DNA of 59,487 nt, taken from the NCBI RefSeq assembly GCF_030272615.1, contig NW_026729261.1:1-59487 (forward strand), in the 5' to 3' direction. Below the pieces are notes generated by a model. That model was given only the letters and a program-made list of their open reading frames with translations. It was not told the DNA's origin and did not search any database. The DNA is from Cryptomeria japonica (Eukaryota; Streptophyta; Pinopsida; Cupressales; Cupressaceae). Each line of letters opens with the position of its first letter. The first letter of the stretch is position 1. This document shows, in pieces, positions 42,799 to 54,770 of the stretch. The translations under genes and the position numbers were made by a program.

Positions 42799-44344
42799 TC
42801 ACATTGTTGTTGATGATGTTTTCATTGAATTTAATTGACTCTCTGTTCGGTTTAAACTTCCCAAATGGTTGTTGACTACTATCACCCTTATCACTCGGAA
42901 CCATAGGATTTGCTTGTTCCATTTGACTCACAATCAGTTGATAATTGTGAAGAGTTGCACACAACTGTTGGAAAGAAGTAAACTCAGAAAACAAAAGTTT
43001 TTCTCTAATATCTTTTTGTAAATTAGAAATAAAGATTCTTTGAATATCATTGTCAGGGACTGGAAAAGAAATTTGAGCATACAAATGCTTATATCTACCA
43101 ATGAAATCAGTCACTTTTTCTTTAACACCTTGTTTACAATGCATTAAATCAATCAAAGTAACTTTAGGACTTATATTGTTTTGAAATTGTTGAATGAAAG
43201 CATTTGCAGTTTGTTCGAAAGATGTAATAGAATAGGAAGGAAACGAGAAATACCATTGTAGGGCTTTATCTCTTAATGTTCTAGTAAATAGTTTTGCAAG
43301 CAACCTTTGGTCATAAGCAAAATCAGTACATATTGTTTGAAAGGTCTTAACATGTGTTAGAGGATCACCCTTACCATTATAAAGCTCCAAATGCGGAATT
43401 TCAACATGTTTAGGGGGAATAGCTCGAACAATGTCAAGAGAAAGTGGGCTCGCAACATCAAATGTGGGCACACTAAACTTAGATTGATTCATAGAGGCAA
43501 TTTGTTGCTGTAAAGAAGAGACAGTTTGTGCAAGATTGTTAATGGTCGCTTTAGTCGAAGATTTCATATTAGACGTGTTAGATTGAGATGGAGGTGTTAT
43601 GTTATTGAAAGAAGGTAGAGAGTAAGGTGGTGGGACACTATGATAGTTAGTCATAGGAGATGATTGGAAAGGAGGAACACTACAAGGAGGAATGGAATGA
43701 TTAAATGAATTGCCCCCTTGCGCCAGGTTCATTTGCGGAGATGAAATAGGAACACTTACTGAAGGAATGAATGAAGAAGTCGGATTAAATGAAGGAAGAG
43801 GGTTAATTTAAGAAGAAGGATTGCCCCCATGACTGGTGATCATAGGTGGAATGTCTTGTATTGAAGTAGCCATTATGTTTGATGTGAAAGTAGGTATACT
43901 AGCAATAGAAGTTGTCAAAGGGATAGAATGATTGTCTTGAGTAGGAGGTTGTGTATAACCCAAAGTTTCAACACAACTCTTCATAGGCATCACATTCAAA
44001 TCCACAATGTGTGCAATACCACGCAAAATATCAATTCCATTCTTATCACTTTGAAGCATACGTTTTAGACCCTCAATTAAAGGAAGAGCTTGACTATCGG
44101 GGTATTCTTGAGACATCCATTGTCGAAAATCGTCAAATTGGTTATCCAATTTCGAAAGTTGTTCTTCAGAAACCTCATGGAGAGCTTCTTCATCATTAAG
44201 AGGATTAGAGGAATTACCCATGTCCTCGTTAAAAAGGCCATTCAAATTAGGTTCCATCTCCTCAATAATTAAACCTTGGAAAGACTTAATTCTAAGGCTT
44301 CGTCTAACGGGAATAGTGTAAGTAGGAATTTTTAGAGGTAGCAA
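42725..44344 (-). pseudogene. Gag of the LTR element (one internal stop)
   Basis: A single frame from ATG at 44344 (MLPLKIPTYTIPVRRSLRIK) to 42725, interrupted by one TAA near 43808-43810, probably from CAA. Past the stop is the retrotransposon gag core: LELYNGKGDPLTHVKTFQTI, LRDKALQWYFSFPSYSITSF, FIQQFQN, LMHCKQGVKEKVTDFIGRYK and an LCATLHNYQ tail. This is the capsid-like PF03732-type domain of gypsy elements, with the typical G-D-P-x-x-H...W-Y/F-x-x-L/F...F pattern. It would package the element RNA in cytoplasmic particles. The N-terminal 180 residues are acidic and unrecognised. Confidence 0.85.
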
Positions 44345-45478
44345 ATTTCAGTAAAATTAGCCAATCTCCTAGATTTAAGCTGTTAAATACAATCAAGACA
44401 ATCTCCCGAAATTTCAGAAAAAATGTCCGGGACCGTGGCGAATGGAGTGCACACGGTCCTCGCAACTTTTTTTGAAATTTTCAGGGATGAAAGTTATGAT
44501 GATTTTAGAGCTAATCTGAAAAAATTGAGTGATTTTACGATCTGTAGATAGGCCAAATTAAAGTTGTAATCTCAAAATTGAACCCTACCAAGATTGTTGA
44601 ATAATGCAAAATTTTAATTTTGAAGAAGAGAGGGAAACTGAAAATTTGAATTTTATGATTTTATAGGGAATACTAAAAGCAATGCAGGTTTTGAAATTTA
44701 AAAATTGACTCAATTTCACGCAAAATTCAATTTTGAAAGTGGAAATCAAGGTTGTTACAATTAAACATTTAATTTCAAAAGTCACAAATTGCAAAAATTT
44801 GAATAAAGCACTGAAATTTTGAATGAATGCCAACACACTTTTCAGATTTAGGATAGTAAGAAGCACAATTTTGACATGAATTTCAATTTCAACAATTTTT
44901 GAATGAGTAGAAGCCTTAATCCAAGCAATCCTTAGACCAACTTTGACTGTAATTTTGAAAGTGTTAGAATTAATGAAATTAGCCAAAATTCTGAATTTTA
45001 GCAGAAAAATACAGTAAGATCTAACTCCCAAAATTTCGGAAAAAATGTCGAGGACAATGGCGCCCGGGGTGCACATGGTCCTCGCAACTTTTTTCCAAAT
45101 TTTCAGGGATGAGAGATTATGATTTTGTTGCGGAATCCAAAGTTACAGCCGATTTGGAGGTGTTTTAATCAGTGAAATCATCAGTCAAAGGCTGAATCAA
45201 GAGGGTTTTAAAAATTAGGGTTTTGACACTTAACCACTTAATTTTCAAAATTAAAGCACATATATGATTTGACAATTTGCAGTAGAAGGGTAGATCTGAA
45301 ACAAGCATTAACAATTAAACATTTCGCAAGCTCAATTATTAGAAAGAAAATTTAGGGTTTTGTGCAATTAACCTCTAAAATTTGCAAAAGATCAAACATG
45401 AAAATGTAATTAAGGAAGCAAATTTTCAGATCTAACCATCAATAGTCAGAAAGGATGTTCACGTCGGGTTCACCAAAA
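44345..45478 (-). other. Leader of the LTR element with a diverged internal direct repeat
   Basis: 44341-44530 and about 44962-45170 are diverged direct copies (AAATTAGCCAA, AAATTTC-GAAAAAATGTC, TGCACA-GGTCCTCGCAACTTTTTT, TTTTCAGGGATGA). Each contains a 31-bp motif also found in both LTRs. No coding sequence of note. Confidence 0.7.
45457..45475 (-). promoter_or_regulatory. Primer-binding site of the LTR element
   Basis: The minus strand reads TGGTGAACCCGACGTGAAC three bases (TTT) after the 5' LTR. TGG complements the tRNA CCA end. I cannot name the tRNA. Confidence 0.75.
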
Positions 45479-46556
45479 TGTAAAGCGGAAAATCGAACCC
45501 TAGGTGTTCTCCCCCACTCCAAGGAGAAGGGGGGTCACTAGGATTGACGGTTTTCACTTAGGAGGGACTTTACATTCAAAAGAGGGGTTGAAACCCACAA
45601 GATCCAATCCCACACAATGGAGGATTGGATTCTAAATGAGTTTCAAGGGTTGTGACATCAAGGATACCCTCTTTTGTAAAGATTGTAGATAGAAAGATTG
45701 AGCTAGGAATGCATGTAAAGTGAGAAAGATTCACTTATAAACAGAGATAGGAATATAGGATGAAGCTGCGGACTTGGAATTAGCAGTAAAATGTTGAGAT
45801 GATGTTGTTTTGCAAATTCGGGTGAAAGTTGACGGGACGATGGCGCCCGACGTGCACACGGTCCTCTGAAAAATCCACGAAACGAAGGGGGATCTGTTCG
45901 TCTCTGCACAAGGATTCCAGATCTTCAATTACAGTCGCGTACCTGCAACCTTGTTGTAAGAATGTTTGTATTCTTACATGCGAAGGTGTAAATGTTGTTG
46001 TATGTTGTATGTTGTATGTGGTATGTGATCTCCTCTTCAATGGTTGAATCCTTGTCTTGAATGCAACACCTAGCCTTGAATGGAGACTTAGAATGATCAA
46101 TTACTTGAAGGAATGCTTGAATGCTTGAATGCTTGAATGCTTGAATATCGTTTCCGCCTTTTTTTCATCTTCTCAAAATGGGAGAGGAAATGTAGTTTAT
46201 ATACTTGCCAATTAGGGTTGATAGACTGATTTTTCCGACCTTAGGCCGACCTGGGAAGATTATTTTCCAATTTGCAAACTTAAAGACCCGAAGCCCCAAA
46301 AGAGACAGGGCCCAAAAATAGGGCCAGGGACTAGGGCACTGGGCGCCATGGTCCTGGGGGACCAGGGCGCTGGGCGCCATGGTCCCACCTCCAGGGATAG
46401 TAGGGTGCAAGGAGGATCAGGCCAGGGTGCTGAAAAATGCAGTTTTTGATGTCATGAACAAGTTTTGGGGTCTCCATTCAGGTTCAGTGTTGCATCGCCA
46501 TCGTGAAGATCCAAATGCAGTTGAAATTGCAAGTGTCACAATTTTAGGACGCTACA
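45479..46556 (-). repeat. 5' LTR (element orientation), 1078 bp
   Basis: Begins TGTAAAGCGG and ends GACGCTACA on the plus strand. One 31-bp unit fewer than its partner, plus an extra GAATGCTT step near 46120-46140. Confidence 0.92.
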
Positions 46557-46561
46557 ATTAT
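46557..46561 (+). repeat. LTR-element target duplication, right
   Basis: ATTAT. Confidence 0.92.
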
Positions 46562-46855
46562 ATATCAAGCCAAGGAGATAATTAAGTCCTTCGAGCGATG
46601 TATTATCTCACATAGTTATAGAGAGACCAATGCCAAGACAGACTGGGCTGCCAACATGGTTGCCTGTGCCAATCAAATGATTAGCTAGAGAGGTAAGCTA
46701 GATATTCCTCATGAGGCCTATTCCATCCCCATTTATGATATAGTGCATGGAAAAGAGGGAGTGATAAGTGATGAGTACAACGTACTTATCAATCAAAGTT
46801 GCCATAATGAATCAGAAAGAGTGGCACCTGAAGGACAACTTGGCGTTTAATGCAG
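46562..46855 (+). pseudogene. LINE RNase H, copy 2, C-terminal part
   Basis: Continues 38785-39058 after the LTR element: QANEIIKSFERCIISHSYRE, TNAKTDWAANMVACANQM, then a stop and a tail to TAA near 46850, mirroring copy 1. Confidence 0.8.
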
Positions 46856-48642
46856 ACAAGACCTTGCATGCTTTCTAGGTGCTCGTTTCTTTTTCAAGGG
46901 TTTCTATGGTCTTCACTTTGGCCTCTATTTTTGCCTTGTTCTACATTGTGAAGGGTGTGAAAAATTATGTCCTTGATGCTATGGGAGGAAATAGGAAAAG
47001 GATTGAGCCACTTACCTATGATGAATGGAAGAAGTCAAAAGAATGGGCCATCTTGGAAACTACTAAAATGATGAGGTATATGGAGAGAATTCTAGGCAAA
47101 AAACCTACTGTTACCAGATTATTCAAGAAGAATTGGAAGGACGGAAAAATCACTATAGGCGGGAGAAAGGTGGAAATTGATGAAGGAATTATTACTAAAG
47201 TTACTAGGATGCCAATGGAGGGCAGGAAATTCTACAGGGATAGAAAGCTCACATAGGATGCTATTAAGCGATTCCCGAAGGAAGACTTTGAGAAAGCCAA
47301 ATTGGTGAAATCTAGCAAGACCTACTACTCGTTGAAGGTGATTAAAAAGGTATGGAGATGGGTTTTGTTTACTGTGATGCAATATGTCACTCTTGATGGT
47401 AGCTACTCTCATGTCTATGGATATCATTTTGTGCTCTTAAATCACTTCCGCCATAAAGATATGGTGTCAAATCCTTTCTACCTATATAGTTCCTTAAACA
47501 CTAGTATAAAGGATTTTAGGGCTAACCCGGATAGAAATCCAACCATGCATGAAGGGTTAATGTTTCTTTTATACAACCATGTCAAGGCCTCCTTTGCTCA
47601 ACACTCCATCACTAAGCTTTCGAACTCAGAAGAGGAGTATGAAAACTTAGATGACAACAAAGATGAGGGGTTAGATATAGAGTTGGAAGATTATTTTAAT
47701 AGGGATACGTCTGCTAAAGGAACCGGAAGGGGGAAGGATAAAGATATGGCTTTTGGGTTGGGTAGAAAGACTGCTAGTAAAGGGGTTAAAAGAAATAGGA
47801 ATAAGGTGCAGGATGAGGATAGTTGGTTTGAAGATGATGATGAGGATGATGATGGTATGGAGACTGAAAGTGAAAATTCTACCCCACCACTGAAGAAGAA
47901 AACCAAGTGTAGTCCTGTTATTATTGAAATCAGCCCAAAGAAGGAGGATGGTACCTCAAAGACCCATTCTACTCCTTTGGACCCTAATAGACAGACTTGA
48001 GGTGTTGAGAAAGAAGGAAAGAAGATGGTGAAAGGTGAGACTCTACCTCCTAATGACAAATTCACAGTTGTCGATGTGGAGACCCTGGAGAATAATGTCG
48101 TCTTTCCATAATTCAACAAAGATAGTAGCGACTCTCTTATTGCCATGCTTCATACTGCAAAGAATGGGGTGATGGAGTTATATAAGATTATAGAATGGGT
48201 CTACTCGGAGATTGAAAGTTTGAAGACTAAACAGGTGGACTCTTCTAGGAAAGTGGACATTTTAGAAGCTGTCGGGACAGGTAATTTCAGTTCCTTGCCT
48301 AATTATTTGAATGAATTAACCAAAGCCATCAGTGATGCAGAGGCTATTAGAGGATCTTATGGCTCTCAATTTAAGGATACGGAGGCTAGGTTCAATTAGC
48401 TAGAAAAGAGGGTTTTCAGCCATGAGAATACCCTGAAGAAAATTGGAAAAAAAAGCCAAAAAATTCTGAAAGTCTTAGTCGATAACTTCAGTGTGATGAT
48501 TAGTAAACTAGAACAAATTCAGCTAGAAAAGAACACGATAGATATTGCTGAGGATAAGGTGTTGACCCTTGAGGGTGTGGCTACTAGACATGGTAAAATA
48601 ACCCAGGTGAGTACGAGGAAGATGACTCAGCAAGCTAAGTAA
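46851..48642 (+). pseudogene. LINE third ORF (ORF3), plus-strand family, copy 2
   Basis: Duplicate of 13253-15123. An extra stop (TAG 46876-46878) lies before the hydrophobic segment, and a TAG at 47254 replaces GAG after GRKFYRDRKLT. The frameshift seen in copy 1 near 14074 is absent here, so 47302-48000 stays open through KASFAQHSITKLSNSEEEYE, the acidic DDDEDDDGMETESENS stretch and PPLKKKTK. The C-terminal coiled coil (48145-48399 and beyond) is intact except for stops near 48000, 48108 and 48397. The pre-duplication ORF therefore lacked at least two of the defects now seen. Confidence 0.75.
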
Positions 48643-48909
48643 TGGGATGATCTTAGGAGTGTTATTGCCTCAATGGTCCAATTGGAGAAAGAAGCAGTGG
48701 ATTTTCTCAATAATTTTTCTTATTTGTGTTGTTTTCTACTTTTGGTTGTCCCTTAGGTGTTACTGTGTTGTTCTTTTGTCACTTTTAGTGCTGTTGTAGG
48801 GTTTTTGTTTCTGCCAACTATTTTCGTTTCTTGTTATGTTTTATCTATTTTCTAACTTGTTGTAAAGGGTTTTGTGGCCCCTTCAAAACCTGCTTTTCAC
48901 TTAATCAAA
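48643..48909 (+). other. LINE 3' UTR, copy 2
   Basis: As 15124-15414; the terminal motif (GGGTTTTGTGGCCCCTTCAA) has two changes, and a ~24-bp piece near 48840 is missing. Confidence 0.6.
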
Positions 48910-48926
48910 AACAAATAATATTTTGT
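48910..48926 (+). repeat. Target-site duplication of the LINE, copy 2, 3' side
   Basis: AACAAATAATATTTTGT. Confidence 0.85.
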
Positions 48927-49552
48927 GTTCAACTATTGGTCCTTTTGTGTTGGATATAAAAGTTAGAGATAACAGACATTTGTGATTACTAATAGGTATT
49001 TGGTCCATTTAACTTGCATATAAGTTACATTTTACATTAAAATATGATATACTAATTACAAATGACTTTTTTCTATTCAACTACTAAGTATTTATAGATT
49101 AATTTTTGGTTGAATATTTAAAAAGTCAATTTTTGGACACTTCACACTAGACATGTTATTTTCATGAGTTGCATGATGAGTCATGCTTTCAAACCTTAGT
49201 TGTAGATAGCTAAGTGTCCATTTTACTTTTCTAAAAAGAAACAGAGGCTTTATGATATTCCAAGTGATGGCTACATGTTGACAAAATTTGCCCTCACGTC
49301 TATTGGTCCCTCTCCCCTATATATTTAAAAAATATATATACTAGTTATATGCTACTTATACAACATTTAATTTTTCCCAACTAATCTTATACAAAATAAA
49401 TTTATCAATCTATTTAAATTTTTTTAATATAAATGTAAATTCTTTCTTATTTTATAAATAAATTTTCATACCTTTTATATAAAAATATTTTATTATTTTA
49501 AATATATTAATAACATAAAAATATGCACGCTCTTTTATGCCATTGGAACTAG
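48927..49552. other. AT-rich spacer, copy 2 of 15432-16076
   Basis: No gene seen. Confidence 0.45.
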
Positions 49553-49849
49553 ATGGTCAATTTGCTACTGCAAGTGCCTATGGTGAACAAGCATGCACGT
49601 AAGAAGGAGGCGAAAACACCTTTGGATGTTGCAAGAGAAGTCACCAAGTATTACCAATCTTTCGGGATTATAAAATACTTGAGAGGTGTTCCAACAAAAC
49701 ACAATCCATTCATGTATTGTGCACAACAAGTGAGCCATGAAAAACACTTGAACACGATGCAAATGGTTAAGAAAGCCTTTGAAGAAAGACACAATTTAAA
49801 ACGTGTTTCTGCAACTTCACCACACACTATCTTTTCTCTCCATTGCATT
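49553..49849 (+). pseudogene. Ankyrin-repeat exon, copy 2
   Basis: Same frame as 16077-16373 with changes such as HAHNKE to HARKKE, RDVP to RGVP and MQTVKK to MQMVKK. The GTATGT donor of copy 1 is ATATGT here (49850), so splicing at that site should fail unless another donor is used. Confidence 0.58.
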
Positions 49850-50014
49850 ATATGTAACTCTTCAGAATCATATAACTATGGCCCTATATCTACCCACTAT
49901 ACTCCTTTAAGGAAAGTTCTATTGAATAATTAATCAAAATGAAATTGGATGATGTTGAAATGATGTTGATTAGATCAAACAATGTGAAAAAAGAAAATAT
50001 ATAATAATAAATTA

Positions 50015-50765
50015 ATATAAAATAAATTTATTTTAATATAATTAATAGTTTTTTATTTGAGGTCAAATAGATTTTCTAGGGACTCGAAACCCTATACAAA
50101 TAGATTTTGTTTGGATTTGAAACTAATAAGTAGAATACTGTAAAAGGTAGAACACATACACACAACAACCGATCAATATATAAACTACATTATATTAAAA
50201 GAAGATAAACATAAAAATCCAATCTATAACAACCAAAGGCTGACCCCTGAAGAATTAAAACAAAGGATTTTGACAAGTTTCCATAACCGTCACAACGGGT
50301 TTTGAAAAGGAACCTGTAACCTTCAAGAAAGAGGTAGAATAAGCCCTATTACAATAACTCTCATTCTCTCCTACAAATCCATTCTCCACCTCAATAGAAG
50401 ATGCCCCACCTCAATAGGATTAGAAAAAGAGGAAACCAATAGTAAAATGTGTGAAACCCTTGTATCTCCTACTGGAAACTTCTGCACCCTAATAGGAGTA
50501 GCAAGAGGAAAGACAAGGGAAAGAGTAGCACAAGCCCATTTCTAAAAATTATAATCCTTAAAGAGAAGGGCTCTTTTCTATCCACACTAAAAGACATCTT
50601 CTCAAAACCAAAAGAAGAAACCTATAACCAAAAACAACAAAAGCCAACAAAAGAGGCCCAAACATAACGATGGTCATCATCTTAGACTTAGGGAAGTCAT
50701 CAAAATCCCTCCCAATAATAGCTCTGCTACTTCCAAACAAAAACTAGATGTCCATAACATATAGA
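50015..50765 (-). mobile_element. Motif-array retrosequence fragment, copy 2
   Basis: Duplicate of 16535-17290. Confidence 0.5.
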
Positions 50766-51802
50766 TCAAGAGAAATGAAAGTATCCTTACCAAAGACTGA
50801 GTGGGTCACTAAAGAAAGCTAAGAACTCGTTCATTTTAATTATATAAGTGCTTTTCTTGAGAACTTGAGTGCAATTTTTGATACAAAAACACATTGAGTA
50901 TTTCAATGAACTAATAACCCACCATAAAAGGGTATTTCAATTTGAAGTTAAGCTAAAATTGTCTTTACATTAAGTATTTTATCAGTCGAATTACAAATAG
51001 ATCAATAATTATAATCATGTTGATTTGAATTTGACATCAAAATTATTACTATAGTTTCCAATGAAAACCCATTATAAATTCCATGTCGATTTAGATCTAT
51101 AGCCCATGCATATGTATGCTCTTATCTCATGTTACATAATAAGTTATTTGTACCACAAGTTGTTTATTGTTAAATACTAGTTGGTGAGTGACGTCTACCA
51201 TGGCAAGAGGTTTTGGGTGAGGAATGATTATTGGACATAAAGAACATGATAAAGTTTGTGTACTACTAAGTATTTATGATGAAATTAACATTGGAGGGGT
51301 TGAATTAAGTTTATAATATTGAAGACCATATCACTATTAATTATAGTACTCCGAAGAATTGTAGTAGGGGTTATATTTATGCATCAATCATAATTAAGCA
51401 TTGAATCCATTAAAGCATAATTAGAACTTTGTGAAGATACTAAAATCAATGGAGTAAGATGTAAGAAATAATCTATAGAGAATATTTACTATACATTAAT
51501 GGAATTGCAAACTTGGTCTAATTTATCGATTCAACGCCATAAACTATATAATAGAGGACTTAAAACAAATTACATGATAACAATTGCAAAATTTATACAT
51601 GTAGTTAGCGTACATCTATATCATGACTATTGAGCATGTTTCTGTTGCAAGGTGTGCGTCGTTAGTCTCCATGTGTTGTGTAGTGCAACACTTGGGTTTG
51701 TGGCATGGCTTAACTGCCTCTTGTGGATTCTATAAGTCTAGTGGTTATATCGGGAATTAAGAGGTCGATCTTTTGGTGCAATGACAACTGCACCTATAAT
51801 AA
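50766..51802. other. Spacer, copy 2 of 17291-18326
   Basis: No gene recognised; about 1-2% different from copy 1 by eye. Confidence 0.5.
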
Positions 51803-51814
51803 TTTCTAGGAATT
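51803..51814 (+). repeat. Target-site duplication, minus-strand LINE copy 2 (3' side)
   Basis: TTTCTAGGAATT, repeated at 54816-54827. Confidence 0.8.
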
Positions 51815-52136
51815 ATTTTTCATAAAGATAAATAGGTTTTACAGGGACTTGAAACCTAGAGTTTTACAGACCAAGACCAGTAGAAAAAAATATATTAAAC
51901 CTAAGAGAAACATTAGAAAAACCCCACACGGACCAAAATCCAAAAAAAAAAACAAATAGAGCCAAAAAGAAAATAGGACAAAGCACTCAATTGAGAGAGT
52001 GCACCAATTCAATATTCTACTGAATAATCTTCTTGACGTTTTTTTCCAAAACCTCCTTGATGAATATGGAGGTTCCCTAACCTACCCTAGTCTACCCTCC
52101 AACAACACTCTGGCCACCCTCTGAAGCATTCTTTTT

Positions 52137-53654
52137 CTAATTTTCCCCCAAGGGAGGATCACTGGCGATGGGTCTGGTTCTATAGTCGACCATAATGTCA
52201 TTGATTTTCTCCAAACCATCAGCACTATTATTCATCGCCTCCCTGCTGATTTTCACTAGATTATTAAGGCTTTCCTTCATATCGTTCACATACTCTTCCA
52301 TTTTATCAATTCTGCGCTCGTGGAAGATCTTCATAGTTTCAACATCCTGAGATATCTCATGGATCATTCTCATGATCTTCTCAGCTCTACTTGGCCCAAG
52401 GGAATCCGTGAAAGTTTCAATAATTCCCTTAATCCCATATTTCCGGGTTCCAATTTCTTTATTCAGCCACTTCTAGCAGTTTTCCTAACTTCTAGTGACC
52501 TCCAAACACTTGTTTTCCAACATCTTCTCCTCCTTATTCTTGCCTTCATTCTCCTTATTCACATTCCCCTATTTCTCATTATCCACATTGATGGGGATGT
52601 CCAACCTAATCTCATGGTCCAAGTCTTTGGACCCACTTGATTTGGTTAACTTCATTTTCTTTTTGATGGGGGCCTCCAGGTCTTGCATTTTCCTACTACT
52701 GAATTTGAACTTACTTGCTGCCCACCATGGAGGATTGGTTTTCCTGCTACTGTTACTTCTTGGGGTCACCATAAGCTCCCCTTCTTTCTTTGGTCTATAC
52801 TCAGGGTCCTCTGAATCCTTAATGTCATGCCAATCCATGACAGTTCCACTATCATCCTCGTCCATCTCCGTGTCAGAAACAAACTGCACATCAAGGTTAG
52901 AGGAAGAAATATGGGTTTTATTCTTGGGGGAGGGTTTCACTTCATGAGCTTTGGTGTATTCCATGATTAACATGATAAGCCCTTCATGAAGCACAGGGTT
53001 ATTCTGGCTTTCAACATGTTTAACTAAACTATTCTCCAAGGACAAAACCAAGTAGAAAGGGATGGAGATAATTATACCATGTCTAAAATGGTTTAACATA
53101 GTAAAATGATATGAGAAAATACTAGCATATCTACCATCTAGGGTGATGTACCTCATGATGAATTATTGCATATCAGCTTGTTGGGAATTTAGCTCTTTCC
53201 TGGTATAACCACCGTCTACCATTCTTGAAACCCTCCATCGTTCCTTTTCCTTATTAAAAAAAAGCGGCAATGGCCTCCTCACTTGACTTCCCGTCTCTAT
53301 AAAATTTCCTACCTTTCATATCCAGACCAGTAACAATGGCAACCAGGGTTTCGTCAACTTGAAACTCCGCATCATAAGCTGTCAACACACCTTTATTCTA
53401 TCATTTGACAAAGCTTTCAGTAACCAGGGCAGATTGACCATGCAGTCTCTCCAAAAAGAGCACCATCCCACCGTCAGATATTTCCTCCCAAACCTCTTAT
53501 TATTCTGCCACTTATCATAGGTCAGGGGTTCAAACCTATTGTTTTCACCTCCGATTCTATAGCTCAAACAATTCAAAAAACTATACTCTAGAAGAAAAAC
53601 TAGGAGGAAACAAAACCAGAAATAGGGTGGGCTGAAAGTTCTAGATCTTCTCAA
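52137..53654 (-). pseudogene. LINE third ORF (ORF3), minus-strand family, copy 2
   Basis: As 18694-20210. A longer stretch stays open at 52569-53156, from MRYITLDGRYASIFSYHFTM through the acidic MDEDDSGTVMDWHDIKDSED and basic KKKMKLTKSSGSKDL regions. An extra A near 53265 shifts the frame between the GRKFYRD block and the preceding segment. Confidence 0.72.
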
Positions 53655-53697
53655 AGTGGTAATAATTCAAAATACCACCCCAACAACTCCCATCCCC

Positions 53698-54219
53698 TCA
53701 TAATCTTTCATCATTAAATTCATTAGGAAGGCTGAAGATATCAGCATCATTTCTTGCCAGGTCGCATAGATAATTTGAGTAAGTTTCCCTTCCTCTCCAC
53801 CATTTAACTGCCATGTAATCAACAACCAAGTTGGCAACATGATCCATCAGTTTGTTTCCTTCCTGAAAAATATGCAAGATCTTGAACTCCTCCAAGCTGA
53901 AAATCATTTCAAAGCAATCCTTGATCAGGCTTGAAATAGTCTAGCTAGGCTTCGTACTACCCTTGATGCATTTCACAATATTAAGCGAGTCATTTTCCAG
54001 CTAGACCCATTTGAACCCTTCCTTGCTTTCCATGTGTAGTCTTATGTAGGTGACGTTGGCCTCCGTGAAATGGTTAGTCTGGGTGCCCAAAGGGGGTGCC
54101 ACTATGGAGACCAACAAACCCAAATGATTCCTCGCCACTCCCCCATAGCCTATCGGCTCAGGATTTCCCTTGGCCAACCTATCTATATTGATTTTGATCC
54201 AACTAGAGGGGGCGGATGC
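53698..54219 (-). pseudogene. RNase H of the minus-strand LINE, copy 2
   Basis: WIKINIDRLAKGNPEPIGYG and onward as in copy 1, ending NEFNDERL and a stop at 53698. Confidence 0.78.
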
Positions 54220-54770
54220 CAAGAAACATTCTCTCTAGTATGTTTAATTTTATAGAGTGGGACAAATATATCCCAACAAATCTTCCATCTATTCATAGTA
54301 TCCCATTCCTTCTAGTTAGACTCAAGTGGAGGATCATTTTTCCTACTAGGACAATAATTAAGAAAGTTTTCCTTAATATCATTCCTTGTTTTTATAGCCA
54401 CAACAAGAGCATTGGACTCCATATCTCTGAAAACCCTATTATTTCTTTCCTTCCAAATACCTCAGGCAATATGAGGTAGGGATAAGTTCCACAAAATACC
54501 AATAGCATGGTTTCCATATGGATACTTCCATTGGTACTAGAAGTTTTGTATAGAATCAGGGGGGATTCAATTAATGTTCCACAGGTTGAGAAAGAAGGCC
54601 CAAATGTCCCTGACATAGGAGCAATGTAAGAGCAGATGATTTTATCTTCTTCTTTACATAAAAAAATATCTATTGGTGATGGGGATCCCATGTTTACAGA
54701 GATTATCAATGGTAGAGATCTTGTTTTGCACGAATAACCAGAAGAAGATATTAATTTTAGGAATTAATAT
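54220..54770 (-). pseudogene. zf-RVT region of the minus-strand LINE, copy 2
   Basis: Same as 20776-21330, including GIWKERNNRVFRDMESNA. Confidence 0.76.

Larger units (their letters stand above)
39064..46556 (-). mobile_element. Gag-protease-only gypsy-like LTR retrotransposon
   Basis: TG...CA LTRs (39064-40164, 45479-46556), 5-bp target duplication, minus-strand primer-binding site (45457-45475) and polypurine tract (40165-40180). The 5.3-kb interior encodes gag, a zinc-knuckle-like motif and a degenerate aspartic protease, then a long basic/proline-rich tail. It has no reverse transcriptase, RNase H or integrase, so it depends on another element's enzymes. The gag and GHDTEKC-type knuckle suggest a Ty3/gypsy lineage. 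LTRs differ at roughly 40 of 1,060 aligned positions by eye, mostly C/T and G/A changes. The element is absent from copy 1. Confidence 0.92.
38246..48909 (+). mobile_element. Plus-strand LINE, copy 2, split by an LTR retrotransposon
   Basis: Same LINE as 12225-15414. Its RNase H is interrupted at 39064-46556 by the LTR element. zf-RVT remnants lie at 38267-38660, RNase H at 38785-39058 and 46562-46855, ORF3 at 46851-48642, and the 3' UTR thereafter. Confidence 0.88.
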
